Notes under the pieces: model-generated
What the model saw: only the letters and a program-made list of their open reading frames with translations
Told to the model about the DNA's origin: nothing
The model's database searches: none
NCBI RefSeq assembly: GCF_000001735.4
Contig: NC_003075.7
Span: forward strand, 8,929,001-8,993,000
Origin: Arabidopsis thaliana
Lineage: Eukaryota > Streptophyta > Magnoliopsida > Brassicales > Brassicaceae
Reading direction: 5' to 3'
DNA: 64,000 nt
Translations under genes and position numbers: made by a program
Part shown: one piece after another, positions 55,915 to 64,000 of the stretch
Layout of the letters: the number at the start of each line of letters is the position of its first letter
Numbering within the stretch: the first letter of the stretch is position 1

Positions 55915-56265
55915 ATGAGAGGACTCTCCACAAAACCCGTTGCGATAATCATCGCAATTCTCACCGTCCACTTCTTATTCGCCGCCGTAACCTCCCAATC
56001 CTCCGGCGATTTCGTACCGATCGAGTCGAAATGCAACGGTACCATCGCCGAGTGCTCCTTATCCACGGCGGAGGAAGAGTTCGAGATGGACTCTGAGATC
56101 AACAGGCGTATTTTAGCAACAACGAAGTATATAAGCTACGGTGCGCTGAGGAGAAACACAGTTCCTTGCTCACGACGCGGCGCATCTTACTACAATTGCC
56201 GACGTGGAGCTCAGGCTAATCCTTACTCTCGTGGCTGTAGCGCTATTACTCGTTGCAGGCGATAA
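55915..56265 (+). CDS. RALF33: Rapid alkalinization factor preproprotein (RALF33)
   Basis: Intronless, 116 aa. Signal peptide about 1-27 (VAIIIAILTVHFLFAAVTS), propeptide, then the dibasic S1P subtilase site RRIL at 64-67. The mature ~49-aa peptide starts at ATTKYISY, with the receptor-activating YISY at 72-75. Four Cys (85, 95, 108, 114) make two disulfides, with the conserved RGC near the end. RALFs are secreted ligands of FERONIA-type receptor kinases that alkalinize the apoplast and slow cell growth. The sequence matches RALF33 (At4g15800) as I recall it. All key features are intact. Confidence 0.95.
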   Translation: MRGLSTKPVAIIIAILTVHFLFAAVTSQSSGDFVPIESKCNGTIAECSLSTAEEEFEMDSEINRRILATTKYISYGALRRNTVPCSRRGASYYNCRRGAQANPYSRGCSAITRCRR

Positions 56266-57863
56266 TCTCTTTCTCTATGTACTTTAAAATTTTTACTCTC
56301 AAATTCTTTTGTTTTGATTTTTATACAATTTTTCAGATTATTATTTGTTTTGATTGGTGTTTACTATGTTTATACTTTGCATTGCAATATAGTTTCATAC
56401 AGTCTCAATATAAGTTTGATATATGAACAGAAATATATATAGATGTATTATACATTTCTGATTAATATATCAAATGTTATGTATGGGTGCTTTTTGCATG
56501 TGCTGAAGAAAAAACCAGGTGTTCATATTGGAATTTATATGGATATTAAAATTGTAGTTGTTTCATTTTTTTTTGTATGAAGGGAAATATTTGTATGATT
56601 GGGGAAGAAATCAAATTTGGTATTTTCCTTATTTTATCGGGTTGAATAATGAGATAGTGTATTAAGAGAAATAGTATTAAATGTGGAGAAGTGGGAAAAT
56701 AAGAGAAGAGGCAATAATTGGTATTTGGTTGGGGCCAACTAAAGGGGCAGCTTCACATGGCAAATACTTTCGCCAGAAACCACACACACGTGGCGTATTT
56801 ATTACGTTTTTTTCTTCTTCTTATAATCTTATGTATTCGATTCATTTATTTAAAACTAATACAAATTACATTAAAGTCTATCAGCAATATGTCAAAAGAA
56901 TCTGAGTCATGGAGCCACTTGGAGGAGAAAAATTGTCAAAACTCAAAAGAGAAGAAAACGTTACACAATGTAAAGATGATGAGAAAAGAAAATAGGGGGA
57001 AGACACTAAATTTACTCCCCATAATTAGAGGGAGGCTGATTTGGAGAAAAAATAGTCAAAACAAAATAACAAAGCATTGATATTCGAAGATACACTTTAT
57101 TTGCTCCTCCGGGGTCCTCAAGGGGCTTTGTCACAGAGAAATAAAAACCAAAGTTTTGGAGAAAAGGGGTTTTGGACCGCAAACTCATACCTCATGACAA
57201 GCATAAACCAACTCATCACCAGTTGTTTATTGATTTATTCGATAATGATAGTCTTGTGACTACTTTTCTATCTAGTGTGTTTCTTTGAAACCTTGCAATT
57301 TTCAACATTTTAAACAACTTTTGTTTTTAGTTGTAAACGCAGGCTAAACATATCCTCTTTGAAAATATATTCACATTGGGCAAAAATAGACTGTTAAAAA
57401 ATTTCTACCGACCTTTTTCATGTAAACACAAATGCGAAATAATCAAAGCCTAATACAGCTATGAGATTCGATTTTGATAAATCGATCAGTCTAACTATGG
57501 CTCCTATACTTTAACCTTTTCTAAATTCAAAATCTGAAAAAATAAAACCGGAATCAAACCCAAAAATGGAACAATGAACTTGGTTTGTCTATTCCCCCTG
57601 ATAAGTTGCGTTTAAGTATCGACAGTAATATGAATTATAGGAGCATAAGAAGACTTCTTAGTTCTCTCAAGACCAAAATAGAAATGCAATTCATAGGTGG
57701 AGAATAATGTAATGCACCACATCATCAATCTATTTGATGAACTTTAATAAACAACAAACTCGTTTCTTAAAACAGGAATTTTAAAAGTAATACTGCCTGC
57801 TCTTAACATATTTCATAGTTTTTCTTTTTCCTTCGGACATGTCAATGAACACCACATTCCTTT
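56266..57863. other. Intergenic, RALF33 / HSBP
   Basis: No gene recognised. Two related stretches, GGAGGAGAAAAATTGTCAAAAC near 56921 and TTGGAGAAAAAATAGTCAAAAC near 57041, form an imperfect direct repeat. Confidence 0.45.
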
Positions 57864-59339
57864 TTAAGAGGAACTAGCCGGTGTTTTGGGTTCATCGCCT
57901 GATTTGGAGGCTGGAGGAGGAGTGCCTTCTACTCCCATCTCGGCTCTTAGATCATTGATGCTTTGCTCCAGCTCATTGATTCTGCCTCCCATGTCATCAA
58001 GTGAACCATCAAATCAAAATCAAAGTCAAGGAGATCAAAACCAATGTCATGAACACAAGATTGCTGATCAAAGAGTTACCACAGATTACAAACTTGTATC
58101 AGTTCATGGTGATAAAGTTGCTTTTGTTTAGAATATATAGCGAGCAGAAGAACAAGCATGCATATAATAGCAACTTAACAAGAGAAAATACCATAGAACC
58201 ATGTGCTACTACCCATAGAATAGACATTTAGACTCTCAAGAAATACTTTAATCAGAAAAATAGACAGATTCTAATGATAATTCTCAATACCTAGTACTAA
58301 ACTTCTTTCCTTGAAGACACAAATAATCAATCATCATTACTGGTTCTAGGAGGGAAACATTTCATATATTCTACTTCAAGCAACACTCAAGTAAAACCAC
58401 AGATTGATATAAGGATATTCTTTGTGATGATGGAGTCCGACATTGTCTGGAACCTGGTTTGCTGAAACACACAAATGTGACCAAATTTAATCAAAATCTA
58501 CCTATTGAAGGTATAATTCCAAGGCCTACGAAGACATAAAAGCTGAAAAACCTACCATCTGCTGGAGAAGATTTTGGACCTGCATATAAAAATTCAAGGA
58601 TTCAGTGATAAACCAAGTGAAATTGTCTCAAAGTCACAAAAATACCAAACAAAGAGAACGAGAATACTCACAAAAGCAGTCATATCAGCAGTGCTCTGCT
58701 TAGTATCCTCAGAATCATGACCATCCTGTCAGCAAAAGAAAAAAAAAACTGTAAGAAGAAACTCAAAGACACAGTAAATATAACAATCATCAGGACAAGA
58801 AATTGAAGCTTTATACTAACGAAAAAAAATTGTTACAAGGAAAGAAACAAGCATGAACTATTGCCCATTGAGAATATTTCTATCTGAACTTTCTTAGTAC
58901 TACTAGCATTACACACAGCAAACTCGATACATGAACATTTCTAAGTAAGAAAAAGGACGAAAAAGTTAACTTATACTGAATCTCCCCATCAGATCCTGGA
59001 CTTCACGATACTAGAGTTCTTGAAAAGCCGAATTCACAAGTTCAAAATCCACAGATGAAAACAGAAAATCGAGCAAATGCAAAATCTTATTGTAACCCAG
59101 CAAAAGATGCTCTAAATCGTCCAGATTTCACTATAAACTCAACATTTCGATAATTGATCTACAATAACAGAACAACCATAAGAATATCATGCGAGATTCC
59201 CACTAAACCGTAAAAAAACCTAATCCGAAGATATATCCTTAAATGCAATCGACAAATCCGAATAAACGAGCCTAGGTTTCGTGAACGAAAACGCAAAATC
59301 GAAAAAGCGCAATGATATTAGGAGGCGGATATTTACCAT
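57864..59339 (-). CDS. HSBP: Heat shock factor binding protein (HSBP)
   Basis: 86 aa from five coding exons on -: 59337-59339 (ATG only), 58672-58725, 58556-58579, 58419-58461, 57864-58000. The protein begins MDGHDSEDTKQSTADMTAFV and continues as a heptad-repeat coiled coil (VQNLLQQMQTRFQTMSDSII, DDMGGRINELEQSINDLRAE) with a Pro/Ser tail. This is the HSBP family pattern and length. HSBP binds trimeric heat shock factors and dampens the heat response. Introns 1-3 are GT-AG. The last (58001-58418) starts ATATCCTT and ends AC, with TCCTTGAC 25 nt upstream of the 3' end, as in U12-type AT-AC introns; joining there restores TKIDDMGG exactly. AAACCCTA sits just before the ATG. I believe this is At4g15802. 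Confidence 0.92.
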
Positions 59340-60161
59340 TTTTAGGGTTTTCTTGCGAGTGATCGGAAAACTGGAGAAATTTTGATTTCAGCGAAAAGCG
59401 ATGAGAGACGACGGAGGAGAAGAGTGATGCGATGTTTATAAAACGAGAAGAGAAACGCTGTTACTGTTAACCCCAACCTTATAGGTATACAATGTCCAAA
59501 ATGCCCCCTCTTTACTTTAGTTTCTATCGTTATGATTCGATTGGGTGGGATCATGTGTGTGTGATTCAAATTTCAAATATTTTTATGTACGTTTGGTATT
59601 GAGATCTAGATCTTAGGATGATTCAAATCATTATTGTGGATGTTCAAATCTGCAAACATTTATTTGTAATCATCTTATTTGTAAATTTGGCTTAACTTTT
59701 TGTTCCTCTTGATGATTAAAGGCAGACCAATTCGAATTGTGTTGTATAACGACTTATCTCACTAATGGCATAAACCCTGACACATTGATGACTGAAGTAT
59801 GTAGATTTGGAACAGCCTATTTGTTTCTTACCATCAATAGATATATTAACGAGGTTGTTGAACACTATCATGATTTTACAAGAGAAATGAAACACATGAT
59901 TTATATAATTATATGATTACAACCAAAAGACATACATAAGCATCTTATCTCCATGTGAGAGATTCTAATCCTCCACAACCCAATAGAGGAAGAAGTAACA
60001 AACCTGACCACAAGACAATCAGGAGACAAGTGAAATGTTGCTTATCCTCACACCATTGGTATTTGATATAGTTAATTTTCGTGTATTATCAATGGAATAC
60101 AAAAGACACGACGATCACATCTGATATGTTACAACTTCTACAACAAGAGCAAATTCCAATT
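59340..60161. other. HSBP leader/promoter and intergenic
   Basis: 5' leader of HSBP to about 59450, then AT-rich intergenic. No gene. Confidence 0.5.
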
Positions 60162-63100
60162 TTAAATATCTTTTCCAGAAGTGAATACGGATATCAACAT
60201 AGGAACCAAACCTAAAACAGACATGGAGCCTCTCATCCTCACCAAGATCTTCCCTTCTTCTTGTACATTTCTTCTACAGTCTCGGCTTCCAATGGAAAAC
60301 CCTGCGTGCACATCAGATGTATCTAGATAGATACCGAACCTTTTTGTTGCTTGGAATCCAAGTCTTCCTCTTCTGGTTCTTACACGACCAAGTACAGTTC
60401 CTTTTTCATGTTGTCTCTCCACGTCTTCTGATTCTTGATTCTCCACGAGAAGTGTTTCTTGCTCGAGACATTCTTGACTCTGTTCGTCCCATATAATTTC
60501 AGGGTAAGAATCCAGTAATTTCCTTTTCTTCTCCTCCAAATCATCATGTGAATGAGAAGTGTGCCCTGAGTTAAGTAACACATTCCACAAGGAACAGAAT
60601 AGAGTGAAAGAGCTAAGCTGGGAGCCAAAGACACCGGCCTTTTCTACATCGGTATTCTGCTTTTGCAAAGAACCGGCTTTAGACCGGATCTTAACTGAGC
60701 AACATAAGATCAGCAAGTTCAATCTCCAATCCGAACATGTAGATTCGCTGCTTTTGTTTGCGGAGAAGAAGCTCATGTTGTTCTCTGCCAGAACAATTCC
60801 TAGGCATCTTGCTCTGGTCTATACAGCTTAACTCTGGAACTGCTTGTCTGATTGATTGATGCATAAGAGAAGATCTCTGAGAAATAAACTCCTTGTAGCT
60901 TAAAGAATCTACAACATCGGAAGCTGCATGAGTTAGAACCACGATAGCATTTTTCCATATTGACGAGCCCAGGGAACTGGTGATGATTTTAAGTAAACGG
61001 ATGTCTGGAGTGTCATCTAGACGGTCAATATAGAGGTGATATCAACTGGGAACTTTCTCATGCTTTTCTTTATTGACATAAGGACTTCCTGATTAAACTG
61101 TTCCTCAGTTGCAGAGGACAAGAGTCCTGGCGTATCAAGTATACTTATCTGGATTCCTCCTACATTCCCAACAACATAATTTGCAGAGTTAGTGGTAACT
61201 CCAAATGCACCAACAGCAGATTTAGTCTCCCCAAAAATAGAATTAACCGTTGCACTTTTTCCCACCCCAGTTTTCCCGATAACAAGGACGTTAATGGAGA
61301 AGTCTAGATCAGCTGGAAACTCTTGTTCAGGCAGCACTATCTTTGTTCCGTCAAACATGTGATCAAGCCCTAAGGACGTTGGATGTTCTCCACCAGCTAG
61401 GCTCATCTTAGACGCAACTTTAGTAACAGTTGAATTTTCACGGCTAAGACATGTTCTTCTTATAATCCTCTGGAGCTTTTCCTTCAAGAGCTGAGTCTTC
61501 TCAACTCTTTCCTTCACTCTCTCACTTATCAGCTCCACAGAATGATTAGAGGATAATAGTTCTGAAGAATTCTGGAAACTGGATCCAGTGAGTTTCTCAC
61601 TTGTATCACCTGTTCCTTCGTACTCGTCAAGCTCCATAAAAGTGTGATTATGAATCAGCCGTGCCATCGTCTCATTTTCCATTATATCATAAGCAATTAC
61701 GGAAGAGTTTTCAGGCATGGTCCTCTCAATGTCTTTAACCGAAAGCAAACTGGTTTCTTCTATGCCCACTGAGATTTGGTTTGCTTCGCTATCAGACTGA
61801 AAATTGACCTGCTTATTAATTGATTCCCATCTTCCACAGTCTCATTGGCTGTTTCAAAGGAACTTATTAAACTTGATGCTCTATCTTCATCAGGAAGTGA
61901 CAACTTCCTATCAGTATCGTCTGATTCTTGATTTCCTTCATTTTCAGATTCTTCTTCAGCTTTTTGATCGGAAGAACCACAACCAATTACAACGACATCT
62001 ATTCCTCCAGCGACCTCAAGGTTCATTATCATTTCAGAATCTGAAGTTGGAGTTAACTGAAAACTTTCAGAACTCATACCAATTTCAGGTTCATCCGCGC
62101 ACTCAAGTTTTTCTAATTCGCTAACAGCACCACGATCATTTTCACAGTGTTCTTCTGCCTTGCCTATCATATTTCCAGCGTCTTTATCCCCTGAGTCTCT
62201 GCTTTCTGATCCAATAGACTCGTCACGTGGAATTATCAATTCATCTGCATCACAGACACTACCAACATCAGTTCTGTTATTGCTCTCCTTGCTGGTACTA
62301 GCTTGACCCACCCCTTGTTCGACAAGGCTGCTTACAGTTTCATCTAATCCTTTATCCTCATCAACAGCGTTTCCTTCACTTTCCACCAGAAACTCCTTGC
62401 ATTCACCTGTCATAACACCAAGACTACTCTCAAAAGACACTAACACATTGTCAGAAGATTTCTCTTGTACCATAACTTCCTCTATGGATACAAGTTCACC
62501 TATATTAGAACCTGCGTATTCTGGTTTATCATTCATTCCCATTTTTGCTAATTCAACTGCACTATCTTCTACTCTTTCTACATCACTTGGCTTCATCAAT
62601 GCGTCAAATTCATGAATGCTACCACCACTATCCTCCTTGTTGATGGTACTTTTACTATCCCCTTTCTCGATGAGTTGCTTGAAATTTTGACCCAATTCTA
62701 TACTCGCCTCACTAGAGTTCCCTTCATTTTCTGCCATAAAATCACTAGAACCTTCTGGTGGAACACCGAGACTTGATTCTTCAATATTCCCAAAGGACAT
62801 CAAACCATCATCTAATTTATCTGAATAGTTCATTCTCACCTCTTCAGAATCAACATCACCTATAAAAGAATCCGAACACTCTGGTTCATAACCACTCCCT
62901 TATCTCCAAACTGCGACCCTCTATCTTCAACTTCAGCTTCTTCATCACCTGGAGCCTTAGTTACACCCAACAGCACAGCCTCTTCATCATACTACCCAAA
63001 ATTTCATCAAACTCATCATCATCCAAAGACAAAACAGCCCGAGGAATGACTACTTTTGCTTTCATACTACCTCTTTCATCTCCACTAACTTCACTCTCGC

Positions 63101-63609
63101 AAACCTCATCACTGTTCTCACCATCTTCCTCCCAAAGACGAGTAATTCACCGACGTTTCCTCGTCAACATCACCTGCAAATGGTCTATAAATCCCACTCC
63201 CACCTGAAATTCACTTCCATCTCCACCTAACTCTTCCCCTAGTAGCCTATCTACCCTAACCCCATCCAAAACCACATCCTCTAACACAGTCTCATCTTCA
63301 TCAGTCTCAAAATCAAGTCCATTACTATAACTACTAGCTTCACTACTTGCTGAGTTATGTTCATCAGTTACAGTACCAGTATCATCATCATCCTCATCAA
63401 TTGTAACAGGTGCACGAATTGGAACAGAACCAGCAGATGAAAACGAACCCAGAGAGAGTACGCGTGAGAAGAAACGAATCAGCTCTTGCCGCCGCAATCG
63501 CTCTCACCGCAGAAATTGAAACGCGAGGTTTCTCCGAATCGACCGTTGCTGCAGCGAGAATTGAAACAATCCCAGGCTTCTCCGATTCCATAAAACCAAA
63601 AGCTTCCAA
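60162..63609 (-). pseudogene. Toc159-like chloroplast import GTPase, frameshifted
   Basis: On -: an N-terminal piece (MESEKPGIVSILAAATVDSE, ATG 63591 or 63609), a long acidic A-domain-like region (largest open part 61760-62839), and a GTPase piece (61017-61769). The GTPase piece has an intact P-loop VLVIGKTGVGKSATVNSIFG and G3 DTPGLL. THAASDV-type sequence follows near 60900, where Toc159 has LTHAAS. Pieces lie in different frames, with frame changes near 63470, 63150, 62990, 61820, 61020 and 60750; some could be introns, but several have no usable splice sites. The C-terminal membrane domain typical of Toc159 is not recognisable. Toc159 proteins are preprotein receptors at the chloroplast outer envelope. 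I believe the locus is At4g15810. Most likely a decaying paralogue, though a spliced truncated product cannot be excluded. Confidence 0.65.
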
Positions 63610-64000
63610 ATATACAAAAGATGTATTTTGTAGTTTTCTGTTTGTCTTTAACAGTATTTTTAGGGTTTAATTAGGATTTATGTGAAGCTTTTGTGGCTAT
63701 GGAAGTGATAGTGTGGAAGACGAAACAACCACAGAGAAGAGTGAGAGCGATGATGCTACATAACAGGCGGCTCAAGACAAAATTAAAGATTTTGCATAAT
63801 CATTCACTTTTGGGGTCAATATTGAAACTTTCAAATTTGAAAGAGGAATATACGAATATTTTAAAATGTTTGGGGCTTATTTGTTATTACTATTTTTTTT
63901 TTTTTTTTTTTTTCAATGTGGCTAATAAGAAACTCTCAGTCTCAGTGGCTGACCATCCCCGCCGTAGCCATGGCAGTTTTCCGATGCGCCGTCTTTTTAT
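63610..64000. other. Window end
   Basis: Promoter side of the Toc159-like gene. A 24-bp T run at about 63891-63914. An ATG at 63970 (MAVFRCAVF) is open to the window end but too short to call. Confidence 0.4.

Noticed and set aside
63970-64000. ATG with an open frame to the window end
   Set aside because: Only ten codons visible; no basis for a call.

Overview
The window is plant nuclear DNA. It is AT-rich, has GT-AG introns, a tRNA-Lys gene, Helitrons, a SINE and Brassicaceae-restricted families (SCR-like peptides, UPF0725). The gene order matches my memory of Arabidopsis thaliana chromosome 4 from about At4g15670 to At4g15810: four ROXY glutaredoxins, a DYW-type PPR protein, CW-zinc-finger CW7, SCR-like peptides, C2 proteins, a PMEI-like protein, MO1, NIP7, VAMP724, a small coiled-coil protein, RALF33, HSBP and a Toc159-like GTPase. 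Locus names come from memory. Exon maps were read by hand from splice sites and reading frame.

1-11 kb: a tandem array of four nearly identical 102-aa CC-type glutaredoxins, all on +. They share promoter blocks and a 3' hairpin. 11-20 kb: a decayed accessory region. It has two UPF0725 genes (one with a shifted C-terminus, one frameshifted and lacking an intron), an orphan third UPF0725 3' end, two antisense remnants of an unidentified family, an S-protein-homologue pseudogene split by a solo LTR, and a Helitron. 20.5-28.3 kb: two conserved genes converge, the PPR protein (+) and CW7 (-, 11 exons, 1059 aa). 28.9-32.3 kb: a repeat island with Helitron(s), a GC-rich tandem repeat, a possible MULE-like element and a SINE.

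32.7-48.2 kb: small-family genes. Two secreted cysteine-rich peptides (+) are followed on - by a double-C2 protein, a PMEI-like protein, a single-C2 protein, monooxygenase MO1 and its broken tandem copy. Remnants of further C2 copies (a promoter and a tail) lie between them. 49-64 kb: housekeeping and signalling genes, namely NIP7, tRNA-Lys(CTT), VAMP724, a 147-aa coiled-coil protein, RALF33 and HSBP, then a frameshifted Toc159-like gene.

The most notable observations are: an apparent U12-type AT-AC intron in HSBP, whose first coding exon is only the ATG; a 3' hairpin kept in all four glutaredoxins; an LTR insertion splitting an S-protein-homologue gene; a VAMP724 last exon that is out of frame under ordinary splicing; and a coiled-coil gene built of phase-0 exons of 54, 54, 54 and 72 nt. 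I found no CRISPR array, bacterial operon or clearly new multi-gene system.
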